A stretch of 64,000 nt of DNA. Source: Plazaster borealis (Eukaryota > Echinodermata > Asteroidea > Forcipulatida > Labidiasteridae). Position 1 is the first letter of the stretch. The number at the start of each line of letters is the position of its first letter. The stretch spans positions 5,333,501 to 5,397,500 of the forward strand of contig CM037473.1 in NCBI GenBank assembly GCA_021014325.1. Direction: 5' to 3'. Under the pieces are notes generated by a model, which did no database searches, was not told the DNA's origin, and worked only from the letters and a program-made list of their open reading frames with translations. A program made the position numbers and the translations under genes. Below, one piece after another: positions 24,001 through 32,068 of the stretch.

Positions 24001-24078
24001 ATCACTCTACTCTTCACTGACTTGGGTGTTCTAACTCCCTCTGCTATCAGCGATGAACTCATTAAGCTGTACTGTTGA
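12040..24078 (+). CDS. EIF2B1: Translation initiation factor eIF2B subunit alpha (complete, 9 exons)
   Basis: Alpha subunit of eIF2B, the decameric guanine-nucleotide exchange factor that recharges eIF2 with GTP in the cytosol. The alpha dimer holds two tetramers together and helps sense phosphorylated eIF2-alpha in the integrated stress response. Coding exons: 12040-12052, 15304-15405, 16224-16363, 17444-17560, 18494-18606, 19962-20030, 21016-21091, 22487-22615, 23923-24078. They total 915 nt, giving 304 residues against 305 in human. All introns are GT/AG and every phase joins cleanly. Family landmarks: [18 protein letters not shown] near residues 21-38, [14 protein letters not shown] around 70-83, [20 protein letters not shown] in exon 5, [11 protein letters not shown] across exons 6 and 7, [20 protein letters not shown] across exons 7 and 8 (sugar-phosphate-binding Rossmann part), [14 protein letters not shown], and the C-terminal [19 protein letters not shown]. 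No frameshift or missing part is seen. Confidence 0.96.
12151..12630. mobile_element. Inverted-repeat element with CCGTCAACTC repeats (intron 1)
   Basis: Left end GTGTAACCGGTCCTACTACT and right end (complement) GTTACACAGGGGTCCTACAC form imperfect terminal repeats. Subterminal CTTGCCGTCAACTC recurs three to four times on the left and once inverted on the right. The centre has long A and T runs (12438-12545). Non-autonomous. Confidence 0.65.
12660..13100. other. EIF2B1 intron 1; nothing recognised
   Basis: AT-rich intronic sequence without open frames or clear repeats. Confidence 0.4.
13202..13952. mobile_element. Family B inverted-repeat element, long form (intron 1)
   Basis: About 750 bp with imperfect ~80-bp terminal inverted repeats. 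The left end begins GGGCCTAATTTAATGGCTCT, and the right end complement reads GGGCCCAATTTCATGGTGCT. Both arms continue through GAATTCTG-like sequence to GAGAATGAAA and ATAGATTTGCGTC. A further family B fragment (13110-13207) abuts its left end. Short minus-strand open frames inside show no family features. Confidence 0.7.
14007..14190 (+). mobile_element. tRNA-derived SINE, copy 1 (intron 1)
   Basis: Head GTGTCATGGCCGAGCAG is a good RNA polymerase III box A and resembles tRNA-Leu. After AACTCAAGCTCTGGTGTTTC comes box B, GGTTCGAGACCCGG. The tail includes AAGACACTTAACC and CGTCCTTCGGATGGGACGTA. Extra bases in the anticodon region rule out a working tRNA. Confidence 0.75.
14288..15183. mobile_element. 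Inverted-repeat element with a nested SINE (intron 1)
   Basis: Terminal inverted repeats: left TAGACCCAGTAACTGGGGCG near 14300, right the complement of CACCCCAGTTACTGGGTCTA near 15160. The ends are about 25 bp and CCCAGT..ACTGGG is itself palindromic. The interior holds a SINE at 14763-15105, inserted later. No transposase seen. Confidence 0.65.
14763..15105 (+). mobile_element. tRNA-derived SINE, copy 2, near full length (intron 1)
   Basis: Box A region GTGTCGTGGCCGAGCGG and box B GGTTCAAGTCCTGG, followed by GTCATGACAATTGTGTCCCT and GAGCAAGACACTT. The 3' part ends GAAGCGCTGTATAAAAAACC, the kind of 3' end shared with CR1-like LINEs. This is the most complete copy of the family in the window. 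Confidence 0.75.
15304..15405 (+). CDS. EIF2B1: EIF2B1 coding exon 2
   Basis: 102 nt with acceptor TTGACAG and donor GTAGGA, phase 1 at both ends. Encodes residues about 5-38, including the conserved [13 protein letters not shown] helix. Confidence 0.93.
15725..16165. repeat. Minisatellite, ~41-49 bp unit, ~9 copies (intron 2)
   Basis: Copies carry GGTACCCATTTACC and CTCAAGAAGCCATCTATG with CCCCACAGG between them; a longer variant contains ACATGTACAGTACC. Unit length and order vary. It sits 60-500 bp before exon 3 and supplies many CAG/GT decoys. The open frames across it are an effect of the repeat. Confidence 0.85.
16224..16363 (+). CDS. EIF2B1: EIF2B1 coding exon 3
   Basis: 140 nt with acceptor CAACAG and donor GTGAGG; enters in phase 1 and ends in phase 0. 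Encodes [13 protein letters not shown] and [15 protein letters not shown], the conserved helices before the family's central domain. Confidence 0.94.
16488..16526. repeat. Short inverted repeat inside a decayed element (intron 3)
   Basis: AGTCTTTCTTGAAGGCT and its near-complement AGCCTTCGAGAAAGACT flank a 5-nt loop. It is followed by long T and A runs (16540-16573). The ~16390-16740 context looks like a worn repeat; the remainder of intron 3 up to 17138 shows nothing recognised. Confidence 0.5.
17139..17412 (+). mobile_element. tRNA-derived SINE, second family, copy 1 (intron 3)
   Basis: Box-A-like GTTGGCGTAGTGG and box-B-like GGTTTGAATTCCG. The body reads GCGTGGGTTTTCCCTGGAAT and TGATTAAGTTCGCTTTTCTG, and it ends in (AATA) repeats. 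About 75-80 percent like 19605-19880 by eye. Its tail lies about 30 nt before the exon 4 acceptor. Confidence 0.75.
17444..17560 (+). CDS. EIF2B1: EIF2B1 coding exon 4
   Basis: 117 nt, phase 0 at both ends, acceptor TAAACAG, donor GTAAGC. Encodes [16 protein letters not shown] and [13 protein letters not shown], matching the family's second helical pair. Confidence 0.94.
17660..17942. mobile_element. Family B fragments, two in tandem (intron 4)
   Basis: Two right-half copies end GGTAAGCAGTGCCATGAAAT (17738-17764) and GGGAAGCAGTGCCATGAAAT (about 17916-17942). Each is preceded by GAATTCTGC(G/A)CTTACGACC, and GAGC(C/-)ACTTGCATG follows each copy. This indicates a ~175-bp tandem duplication that includes flanking sequence. 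Confidence 0.65.
18188..18375. mobile_element. Family A element, diverged copy (intron 4)
   Basis: Begins GGGCCAAATTTCATAAAGCC and ends TTTCTGCTTAACAGCTTCATG, with ATTGCTCACCAG and TTTACCAGCC inside. Same layout as 595-785 and 62290-62485. Confidence 0.6.
18494..18606 (+). CDS. EIF2B1: EIF2B1 coding exon 5
   Basis: 113 nt with acceptor TCTTTAG and donor GTGAGA; phase 0 in, phase 2 out. Encodes [20 protein letters not shown] and [15 protein letters not shown], the first strand of the C-terminal Rossmann-like domain. Confidence 0.95.
18690..19070 (+). mobile_element. tRNA-derived SINE, copy 3 (intron 5)
   Basis: GTGGCAGAGCGGTC (box A) and GGTTCGAATCCTGG (box B), then CTGAGCAAGGCACTTAACC. The 3' part carries GCCGTCCGGCC and runs into A-rich tracts near 19042. 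Same family as 14007 and 14763, but an independent copy. Confidence 0.7.
19605..19880 (+). mobile_element. tRNA-derived SINE, second family, copy 2 (intron 5)
   Basis: GGTTGGTGTAGAGG and GGTTCGAATCCCACC, then GCGTGGGTTTTCCCTGGAAT and TTAAGTTCGCTTTTCTGAGA, ending ATAAATGAAATTAAATGA. It ends about 80 nt before exon 6. Confidence 0.75.
19962..20030 (+). CDS. EIF2B1: EIF2B1 coding exon 6
   Basis: 69 nt, phase 2 at both ends, acceptor TTGATAG, donor GTAAGT. Encodes [20 protein letters not shown], the conserved helix-strand step of the Rossmann-like fold. Confidence 0.95.
20037..20740 (-). mobile_element. LINE fragment (Jockey/CR1-like), minus strand, in intron 6
   Basis: The minus strand encodes, across two frames, [20 protein letters not shown] with [19 protein letters not shown], then [20 protein letters not shown]. 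This is the typical C-terminal end of a non-LTR retrotransposon polymerase (L-x-PLSHRR, LFYRYF-x-GKC, WNSLP). It is followed by a 3' untranslated part and an (AAAC)n tail at 20062-20037. It is 5'-truncated and frameshifted. Its tail begins only about six bases after the exon 6 splice donor, in the opposite orientation to EIF2B1. Confidence 0.8.
21016..21091 (+). CDS. EIF2B1: EIF2B1 coding exon 7
   Basis: 76 nt, phase 2 to phase 0, acceptor GTGTCAG, donor GTAAGT. Encodes [20 protein letters not shown] and GIINK, the signature strand-loop of the eIF2B alpha/beta/delta and methylthioribose-phosphate isomerase superfamily. Confidence 0.96.
21092..21630. other. EIF2B1 intron 7, left part; nothing recognised
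   Basis: AT-rich and low in features; it includes a run of (ATTAAAC) near 21358. Confidence 0.4.
21631..22358. repeat. 104-bp tandem array, 7 copies (intron 7)
   Basis: The word GATCAGGCATA recurs with an exact spacing of 104 bp from 21669 to 22293. Each unit contains ACTGAGGACTGCACTAGTAA, TCATGCTTTACATG and AATCAGAGTCCAACAGTTT. Units fall into two subtypes (TTTAGG with GTTGTTTG, TTTGGG with GGTGTTGG) that partly alternate. It ends about 130 bp before exon 8. Confidence 0.95.
22487..22615 (+). CDS. EIF2B1: EIF2B1 coding exon 8
   Basis: 129 nt, phase 0 at both ends, acceptor CCTGCAG, donor GTATGA. Encodes [20 protein letters not shown] and [20 protein letters not shown], the most conserved C-terminal block. 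Confidence 0.96.
22630..22940. repeat. Minisatellite, ~70-100 bp unit, 4 copies (intron 8)
   Basis: Copies at about 22633, 22735, 22807 and 22905 share ATTCCTACAGCTTGGACTTC and AAATTTGAGGTTTAACAATA. The last unit is interrupted by the palindrome at 22974-23235, after which TGTAAATTTGAGGTTTAACA continues at 23236. Confidence 0.8.
22974..23235. mobile_element. 262-bp perfect palindrome (intron 8)
   Basis: Two 131-bp arms are exact complements with no spacer, centred between 23104 and 23105 in GGAGAATTCTCC. Each arm contains GATCAGAGCATACTGATC and then GAAACGTCGAG in opposite orientation, a hammerhead-like arrangement typical of Penelope-like element tails. It sits inside the intron 8 minisatellite. 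A worn copy is at 59985-60110. Confidence 0.9.
23645..23703. mobile_element. Family B fragment (intron 8)
   Basis: Right-end fragment with GAATTCTTTGGTAAGCAGCG and CCATGAAATTTAGCCC. The rest of intron 8 (23240-23640 and 23710-23920) shows nothing recognised. Confidence 0.55.
23923..24078 (+). CDS. EIF2B1: EIF2B1 coding exon 9 with stop
   Basis: 156 nt, phase 0, acceptor TTTGCAG, ending in TGA at 24076-24078. Encodes [20 protein letters not shown] and [16 protein letters not shown]. The final Cys differs from the usual hydrophobic end but the length fits. Confidence 0.96.
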   Translation, partial: FHAAQLKSKKDLNEAHPLIDYTPPVYITLLFTDLGVLTPSAISDELIKLYC

Positions 24079-24144
24079 CACAGTGGAATTGACACTCATC
24101 ATTTGTGGACACTGCTTCATTTGCATTTGTTTTGGTGGAAAATC

Positions 24145-24266
24145 TAAGCGAAGCCCAACCCTTGATTGACTGCACTCCACCTGTTAACATCCCTCTACTC
24201 TTCACTGACTTGGGTGTTTTAACTCCCTCCGCTATCAGCGATGAACTCATAAACCTGTACTGTTGA
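24145..24266 (+). pseudogene. Tandem partial duplicate of EIF2B1 exon 9
   Basis: 188 bp downstream of the true stop lies a second copy of the last ~40 codons of exon 9 plus its stop (24264-24266), followed by the same 3' flank (CACAGTGGAATTGACATTCA against ...ACACTCA). The copy lacks the first 12 or so codons and the polypyrimidine acceptor. Its frame is still open, with substitutions such as Tyr to Cys, Tyr to Asn and Lys to Asn. It would be transcribed as part of the EIF2B1 3' untranslated region unless the upstream polyadenylation site is used. It has no start and no clear acceptor, so it is a pseudo-exon. Confidence 0.85.
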
Positions 24267-24429
24267 CACAGTGGAATTGACATTCATCAGTTGTGGACAC
24301 TGCTTCATTTGCATTGTTTCTCAAAGATTTCTAGAGTTTCATCTTCATCTTTCTTCCTAGAATTCTGAAGCTCCGATGGGTGGATTTTTATCAATTTTAG
24401 ATTTTTCTTATGAAGCTTCCTGCTGTCTT

Positions 24430-25840
24430 ACCATTAAACTATGCCAGCCTTGCATTATGATATCATGTGGTGATTACACCTACACAGTACAGTCAACGCT
24501 CCTACTGTCTGACTACTCAATATCGTCCACTATGTTTTTGAATGATCAAATATGCCAGTTTGTTATATGATATCATGTGGTGAATGTACTCCACGGTACA
24601 GTCAAACCTCCTAGTGTCTGACCACCCGATATCATCCACTATGGTTTTAAATGATAGATCCAACATGCCAGCCTGCAATAATAATCGTGTGATGAATGCA
24701 TCTACACTGTACACAGTCAACCCTCCTACTGTCTGACCACTCAATATCATCCACTATGTTTTTGAATGATCAAATATGCCAGCCTGTAATAATAATAATA
24801 ATAATAATAAAGACATTTGTAAAGCGCCTAATGTCAAAGCCTCTAAGCGCATAAAGAGAACAAGAAAAATAGTTATACAATAAGTGAAAGATAATTAAAG
24901 TAAGCAGATTACAAATAAGGAGCTTCAAACAAATGAGTTTTTAACAGAGACTTAAAACAGTGTAAAGAACTAGCCTGGCGAATATGCACAGGAAGACTAT
25001 TCCAAAGAAATGGGGCAGCATAAGAAAATGATCTTTGACCATAAAAAATGGAAAAAGCTCTAGTAGTTGTGGTAAGCAATGACTGTTGAGATGAACGTAA
25101 AGTCCGAGTAGGGGAATAATGGTGAACAAGTTCAGATAATTAAGCAGGAGATTGACATGTTTGAGCTTTGAAAGTTAACAAAAGAATTTTGTAAATTGTA
25201 CGAAACTTAACTGGGAGCCAATGCAATTTCATTAGTATTCGTGTAATATGGTGAGAACGATGCAAGCAACAAACGAGGCGAGCAGCAGTGTTTTGTACAC
25301 GTTGAATTTTAGCGAGATCTTTATCAGGGAGTCCATACAGAAGAGAATTGCTGGAATCAAGTCTTATTGTGACGAAAGCACGAACAAGACGATATGATAT
25401 CATGTGGTGAATGTACTCCACGGTACAGTCAAACCTCCTAGTGTCTGACCACTCGATATCATCCACTATTGTTTTGAATGATAGATCAAACATGCCAGCC
25501 TGCAATATGACATCAGGTGATGAATGCATACACAGTCTGACCATTCAGTATCATCCACTATGCCTGCCTGCAATAGGACTATCATTCGGTGAATGCATCC
25601 ACAGTCATGACAGTATGCAGTCAACCATCCTAATTGTCTGACCATTTAATATTCCTGTGGTTGTGAACAAAAAAATTCACAATACCTGCCTGCAATAATG
25701 ATATCATTTGGTGAATGCATGTACACAGTACACAGTCAACCCTCCTACTGTCTGACCATTTAATATTTCTGTGGTTTTGAAAAGAAAAAAAATTACATTG
25801 CCTGCCACCAATATGATATTATGTGGTCATAACACACATT
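24430..25840. repeat. Degenerate ~110-bp tandem array, split by a LINE
   Basis: At least eight copies of a unit with ATGCCAGCCTGCAATA, GATATCATGTGGTGAATG, CAGTCAACCCTCCTACTGTC and TGACCACTCAATATCATCCA (24440-24784 and 25392-25830). The LINE fragment at 24785-25391 interrupts it. Confidence 0.8.
24785..25391 (-). mobile_element. CR1-like LINE 3' fragment, minus strand
   Basis: The minus strand encodes LVRAFVTIRLDSSNSLLYGL, RVQNTAARLVCCLHRSHHIT and LKLHWLPVKFRTIYKI-like sequence, the C-terminal polymerase end of CR1-type LINEs. The (TTA)n tail at 24808-24785 is the (ATT)n end these elements carry. Before insertion the flanks would read ...CCTGTAATA/ATATGATATC..., restoring the tandem-array unit. 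Strongly 5'-truncated and not functional. Confidence 0.85.
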
Positions 25841-26117
25841 ATATGAACACAGTTAATAGCTGTGCACAGTTGTTCCACCATAACAAAACCTGTGCAGGTG
25901 AACGTTTTCAAATGATTTGTCAATTTGCTGGGAATGTTTAACACTAGGAAAGTTAGAGGGTTCATAAAATTAACTGACTTGCTGTTGTGCAAGGAGTCGA
26001 TCTGTTGGTTTTCTATCACAGCAAGTTGAGGAGAGTGTATTTATTGCATAAATCTCTTTCAGTTCAATGGTTGACCAATGATGTCATTGTGGTGTCACAA
26101 ACAACAGCTTTGGTAAG

Positions 26118-26290
26118 TTACGTAGACATTGGATTGGAAGGTATATGTTTGTTAATCACTCTTAAAATTAATGGCAATAAAAACCTACTTGGTTAGAAGT
26201 ACAGCAGCTGTCGATAGTATAAAGCATTTTGAGAATCATTTCACTTCGAAGTAATGTGGTTATGGAAAAATATATCAGTTTTCATCCCCC
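26118..26290. mobile_element. Family C element, worn partial copy
   Basis: Shares the order TGTTAATCACTC, AATAAAAACCTACTTGG, AGCTGTCGATAGTATAAAGC and TTCGAAGTAATGTGG with the left half of 10772-11141. The inner palindrome and right half are gone. The surroundings 25850-26117 and 26291-26690 show nothing recognised. Confidence 0.5.
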
Positions 26291-26694
26291 AAAATTTGAA
26301 ACGTTACTGTCAGAAATGTTTCTCAGATTGTGTATTCCAATTACGGATTATTCTTCCTGCGTGGACATAACGGCTCCTTATTTTCAACAATATCTTAAAA
26401 ACGGGACCATCTTTTCAAATGAAATTTTCACAGGTTAGTTTTATTGTATATCTACATTTATATATAGGATTAAAACAATGAAACGGTTCCAAAAACCAAA
26501 GGTACACTTTTCCTTTAACAGTTTTTCATTCTCCACCCTAATGGTTTAGTTTAATGTTTTTATGGACATTGTAAATGGGAAAATAAACAATGTGTGAGAA
26601 TTTATTTCATCGTAAAGTGTTTTAATATTGTTTTCCTTGTTCAGAAAGTGAAAAAACCCAGTTGCGTTCATTAGTAAGGGGGATGCAGCTGGTA

Positions 26695-27590
26695 GGGGAA
26701 GGGGCTGAGGCTAGTGGGGGAGAAGATTGCGGCTGGTGGGGGAGAAGATTGCGGCTGGTGGGGGAGGAGATTGCGGCTGGTGGGGAAGGAGATTGCGGCT
26801 GGTGGGGGAGGAGATTGCAGCTGGTGGGGGAGGAGATTGCGGCTGGTGGGGGAGGAGATTGCGGCTGGTGGGGGAGAAGATTGCGGCTGGTGGGGGAGGA
26901 GATTGCGGCTGGTGGGGGAGGAGATTGCGGCTGGTGGGGGAGAAGATTGCGGCTGGTTGGGGAGAAGATTGCGGCTGGTGGGGAAGGAGGTTGCGGGCTG
27001 GTGGGGGAGAAGATTGCGGCTGGTGGGGGAGGAGATTGCGGCTGGTGGGGGAGAAGATTGCGGCTGGTGGGGGAGGAGATTGCGGCTGGTAGGGAGGCGG
27101 TTGCGGCTGGTGGGGAGGAGGTTGCGGCTGGTGGGGGATTGGGTTGTGGCTTGTGGGGAAGGGATTGCGGCTGGTGGGGGATTGGGTTGTGGCTTGTGGG
27201 GGATTGGGTTGTGGCTTGTGGGGAGAGGTTGCGGCTGGTGGTAGAGGGGTTGCGGCTGGTGGGGGAGGAGTTGCGGCTGGTGGGGGAGGAGTTGCGGCTG
27301 GTGGGGGATTGGGTTGTGGCTTGTGGGGAAAGGTTGCGGCTGGTGGGAGAGGGGTTGCGGCTGGTGGGGAGGAGTTGCGGCTGGTGGGGGAGGAGTTGCG
27401 GCTGGTGGGGGAGGGGTTGTGGCTGGTGGGAGAGGGGTTGCGGCTGGTGAGGGAGGGGGTCGCTGGTGGGGGAGGGGTTGTGGCTGGTGGGGGATTGTGT
27501 TGTGGGGAAGGGGTTGTGGCTTGTGGAGAAGGGGTTGCGGCCGTTGGGCGAGGGGGTTGCAGCTGGTGGGGAAGGATATCAGCCCCACTG
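26695..27590. repeat. G-rich 22-bp minisatellite, ~40 copies
   Basis: Unit GATTGCGGCTGGTGGGGGAG plus two purines, period 22, with variants in the right half (GGTTGTGGCTTGTGGGGGAT and others). The plus strand is almost free of stop codons in all frames, so three plus-strand frames (up to 262 codons) and one minus-strand frame (334 codons) stay open. The peptides are simple repeats (for example AAGGGGDCGWWGRRLRLVGE) with no domain, so these are not called genes. GGGGG runs every 22 bp make G-quadruplexes plausible. Confidence 0.95.
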
Positions 27591-27609
27591 AAGGACCGGG
27601 AAAATTGTA

Positions 27610-28813
27610 ACGCTTTAAAGTATACTCCATTGGTGCATTGTTGTCCAAAATTGTATTTTGATTATTGTGATGCACAATTTATTTCGTTACGGCTTTAGGA
27701 AAATTTGTAAACATTGCATTGTTGCAATCGAGGACAGTTCAGAAGCGTTTTACACATTATCTTTTTATCAATTTTTTGAAAGAGGAATTTGCAATCATAA
27801 GGGGGGGGGTGCTGCGCCCACCCTTTAATCTGCGCCTGTGTCTAATACTTAAATAAAACAAAAAACACCCGGTCCTGAAAAAGTAAACAAAGTGATGTTC
27901 GTAAAATAACAATGTTTCTATTGTAATTGATCGGCACAGTAATTAATAAAGTGCTACAATTTAAACTGTTCGTTTATTTTGGTTTTATCGGGATTTGTCA
28001 CTAATGACATGAACTTGAGAATGTGCGTCTGCGCAAGGCAACCCAATACTTTTTGTTGGACTGAACAAAGAAGTTTCCTTTCATAAAAATTAGTACTCCG
28101 TGCTTTGCTACGCATTCAACGCCTGATATCCAAGGCAAGTCTGTCATATTTAGTTCTTTCTGTTGGTAGGCCTAAATGTCACGTTTTTAACCTCTACAAA
28201 ACGCAAATAATCAAGTAAGCCTTGACACTGGCGCCAAGAAAGTTAATAAACGTGGCTCAATAAAACCACCACTCTCCCTCCCTGGCATGGCCGCGGATGA
28301 GTTTCCATTGTTTCCTTTAATTCCGTAACAAAGAATTTTGCTGAAAATAACTTAATTCATTTAGGCTGGCGACAGCCGCACGGCATCGGCGTTAATTGAT
28401 TCTGTACTCGGAGTGGTCAATCAATAGTAATCAAATAATAATAAGAGCGAAAATTTATATCTCCAACCATGGATTCAAAGGGGAACAGAAATAAACTATA
28501 GCCTAGAGCGGCTACTCAGTTAGGCCTACTGAAATCAGCGCCTCAATGTTATTGTGGAAAGATATTCTGCTGTGGTAGTGAGAACTGCTGACTAGTGAGT
28601 AATAAGTTAACTCAGTGGTCAATGTTGATCTGATATACACCTTTCGTCCCATTGGCACCGGACCAAGCTCTTGCACTGTTGGTGCTTTTTGGCAAAGCCG
28701 CTCTTAAAGGGATGGTAATGATTGTTTTGAAATCAACACAATCTCGTGAATTCTGATATATTATAGTTTTATATCAGTAGAATTTTGACTCCAAAAAAAA
28801 ATATATATATATA
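27610..28813. other. Nothing recognised
   Basis: AT-rich sequence with a G-run followed by GTGCTGCGCCCACCC (27799-27824), similar in style to family D ends. No gene or clear repeat. Confidence 0.4.
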
Positions 28814-29275
28814 AACTGCTCACAAAAAGTTAGGAAACTTTTTTTAATCATGTATATTTTTATTATTTATTACCCTCTTGTATTATGTTGCATATCAATA
28901 GAAAGCTGAAGTGTTCTTCTTTAAAATGATACCAAATGTGCAATGATGACATGTTGCTGGACTTGGCCACATTAATGAGAATGAGACAAAGTCACAAATC
29001 AAATGTGCCAAAATTAGCAATTTTGTGTTACTGTTTGAACAAACAAATTGACACTGTAATTCAAACATGCGGTAATTTTGGCACATTTGATTTGTGACTT
29101 TGCCTCATTGTCATTCATGTAGCCAAATTCAGGAACATGTAATCATTGCAAATGTGGTATCATTTTAAAGGGGAACACTTCAGCTTTGCATTGATATATA
29201 ACATATACAAAGAGAGTAATAAATAATAAAAATATACTTGATTAAAAAAAGTTTCCTAACTTTTTGTGAGCAGTT
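28814..29275. mobile_element. Palindromic MITE with TA flanks (Tc1/mariner-like)
   Basis: 462 bp, beginning AACTGCTCACAAAAAGTTAG and ending with its complement, with TA on both sides (28812-28813 and 29276-29277). The arms are near-complementary over about 200 bp; the inner arms read CAAATGTGCCAAAATTA and its partner. Long terminal inverted repeats with a TA target fit a Tc1/mariner-type non-autonomous element. No transposase. Confidence 0.8.
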
Positions 29276-29479
29276 TATATAAAAATGTTCGTAAAAACTT
29301 GCCTGTCAATTTTCCACAACACCGTCACCTCGATCGATAGTTATCATAACATTGTTGCATCATAGGAAAGAAAATTTTGAATCACCTATCAAAAAGGGAA
29401 ACAAAATCAGCTGTAGGTAGCAACCCGGATAGTGTCCATCTGATACGACAAAAATGCTTTTGAGACTTGCCTATTATAT

Positions 29480-30115
29480 ATGCCTCTCTTTTTCACTGGC
29501 TTATTGAAAAAAAGCCTCACAATGAAACTAAAGATAGGTTGAAAATAAAAATATAACCACATCAATAATGGCATGTGACTCCCCGATTCTCAGACCCACG
29601 ATGGTCATCGTCGATAAGAACCACATGACCCAAGGTATCTGACGTCATAATCAAAATAATCTTGGCTGCGCCATCTTGAAAGTCAATGTCACCTTGTATG
29701 CAGATTTGAGCGTGGCAGACAGATTAAATACCTAAGGATTACAGTTTTCGTACAATTTTCGTCCTTTTCGGTAATAATGTCATTGAATAACAATAATTAA
29801 TTTCGGAAGTTATAAATTCCTAATGGCCAATAATTGCCTTTCAGTAACGGCTACATGTAGGCCCAATTTTCATGGCAACTATTGTTAGTCGCGCATTTTA
29901 TTTTCAGAAACTGTATTTTCCTAATTTCCGTAGGTTTTGTCCGAATGCTATAAAACTTTCCGAACTTTTTTATTTTAGAATAACATGGCATTGTATGTTA
30001 TTGCTGGGGTAACCGTTAGAGGCGCTATTTAATCGTTAGTTTATCCCATGTTTTGACCAAATTCATTTTAAAAGTCCTCTTAAAAAACAAAAACGCCGTC
30101 AGATTTCCTGGCCCA
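29480..30115 (+). mobile_element. Dispersed repeat, family E, copy 1
   Basis: Shares a long co-linear series of words with 56625-56900, 57225-57725 (inverted) and 59270-59640: TTTCACTGGCTTAT, AAAACTAAAGATAGGT, ATCTGACGTCATAATCAAAA, GCCATCTTGAAAGTCAATGT, TCCTTTTCGGTAAT and CATGGCATTGTATGTTATTG. No open frame. Its class is not determined. Confidence 0.7.
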
Positions 30116-30600
30116 GGGTGCATTGAGGCCCGGTTGACGATTCTATAGCATTCCTTTGCCTGAAAAGTTGGAAATTAGCATGTTAAAAATATATTTTAAG
30201 ATAAATAAACTTGATTATAATTTGACACCTTAGCAGGCTGAAAACACAAAATCAAAGATAAAAACAAGTGAAAACGTGTGATCCAAGGTCAAAGAAGCGG
30301 TTGCCATGGAAACAGTTGAACCCCAGATAACAACTTTATGTTTACAATATGACCCTAAATAAAAAAAAATTGGGAAAGTCAAGTGTCAGTGTTAAAAAAA
30401 AATACGCGGCTTAAACTGTAAAGGCCTATAGGCAATATTGATCGGGTAATAAAGTAGGCTTTTCCGTCGTAGATAGAGACAAGTTTGTTAATATTTTGTG
30501 AGCCTCTGCTGCTTATGAAGCTACCAATGAAAAAAAAAGCCATGCATCAGAAGTTGTTATCCTAACGCAATACGCATCATCAAGGTGAACGGGGACCAAT
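30116..30600. other. Nothing recognised
   Basis: AT-rich sequence upstream of the PAN-FAMeT gene. Confidence 0.35.
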
Positions 30601-30786
30601 TTTATCTGCGTCACACTTGAGGGTTTGGCGAGGTGCAGTTAACACGTTACATGCTTACGGAGGAAAACCCAATAAACGATTTATCTTCACGAAAACACAA
30701 AGGTTGATACAGGTAGATAATTGAGCACCACGAAGGTAACAGCAGATCAAATTCAATTCGATTTTTCAACTGATATAGGCCTACCG
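30600..30786 (+). other. Possible non-coding first exon of the PAN-FAMeT gene
   Basis: A strong donor, CTACCG then GTAAGT, lies at 30786/30787, about 900 bp before a strong acceptor at 31694 that comes just before the start codon. This suggests a 5' untranslated exon of unknown start. Only the splice sites support it. Confidence 0.3.
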
Positions 30787-31701
30787 GTAAGTGCAACGAA
30801 TGCAGTTTTTACATTTACATTTCTGATACTAAAAGGTACGATTTTACATGGCTGTTTTTATTTTGCCGAGAAATTGTTTTTGACTTACACTCATAGTCTA
30901 TAGTGAATGGACAACGCCAATTTTATTCCAATAGGGGGTCTGCGTCTGTCTTTTTCAACCAAAACTGTTTCTCGGGTTTGACATTGGTAACAATTTTTTT
31001 ACGGCTAGAGCTTTGAGCCCAGGCCTATACTAAAACGCCTTTAATGTTATTTTGTTAGTAATTTTTAAAGCAAGAACCAGCTTTCGGAATCATTGGAATA
31101 TCTTGTTTAACTATTGCAAAGAAGTGATATAACTTCGGATGAGCTAACTCGACGGTTCGGTTAGATGCTCTTCACAATGTTTTAAATCCTTTTTAGTAGG
31201 CTTTTAACTGAAAAAGTGTGGCCAAACCTTAGTTTTTACGTTGAATCATTTGTACAATTTATACCTGAAGCCTATGACTGAAGGTTGGATGCATATTGCG
31301 CCACATCACCTTGTAAACCGTTACATATTGCTATGTAATAAAATGGGACTATTTTACGAACATAGCTCCGCATACCTTGTAGGGAAAAAATGAGCGATTT
31401 GAGACGCCCTCGGGTGTATTAAACTCACTAATATAGGCCTAACCAAAATAAGGCATGCGTTTTAATTTTCGTTTTGTTTTCTTAATTGAAAATTGTTCCC
31501 AATCTAAAAGAAAAATAGGCCTACCCTGAACCCTGACCTACCCTGACCCAATGGAATGAATCAACAATAGTCACGTTAATGGATTTCGTCAAGTGGAAAC
31601 GAGTTATTAATCAGTCGTCTTTAGAATTTGTATATTGGGTGTTTTTACTGATTATATTTTGTTTTATTTTGTGTGTTTTTTATTTTTATACCAGAAGCAT
31701 A

Positions 31702-32068
31702 ATGGTCTGCCTAATCTGGGCACTAGCTCTGCTGTCAGCAGTCATTTATGGGGACTGCTTTACATCTGACGATGTGGTGGGCAAAAGTCAACCACAAAGC
31801 GCTCAACAGATGCGTACAGGATACCAACATCAGTTTTATCCCGGCCCTATACGGGATCATGCACTCCGTGGTAAGACGTACCGCAACACAACAGTACAGT
31901 CACATGTGACTTGTGCGGTCCTCTGTCTGCAGTCAGACAAATGTAAGTCATTCAACTATTGGGAGAGTAACAGGGTGTGCGAGTTGAACTGGGCAGTTTA
32001 CGCTGCGGATAAATCTGACTTACAACCATCAAATGGCTGCTACTACTTTGACGAAGAATTTCATAAAG
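31702..32068 (+). CDS. PAN-FAMeT gene, coding exon 1 (signal peptide and PAN domain)
   Basis: 367 nt, starting at ATG 31702 with acceptor CAG at 31692-31694, and donor GTACGT at 32069. It holds the whole PAN/apple domain, as is common for this mobile domain, and ends in phase 1. Confidence 0.85.

Noticed and set aside
26662..27698. Open frames of 262, 176, 184 and (minus) 334 codons
   Set aside because: All are made by the 22-bp minisatellite; the peptides are simple repeats, with overlapping frames on both strands and no domains.
31579..31701. Upstream start giving a longer N terminus for the PAN protein
   Set aside because: The stretch is T-rich with a strong CAG acceptor ending at 31694; a normal signal peptide starts at 31702.
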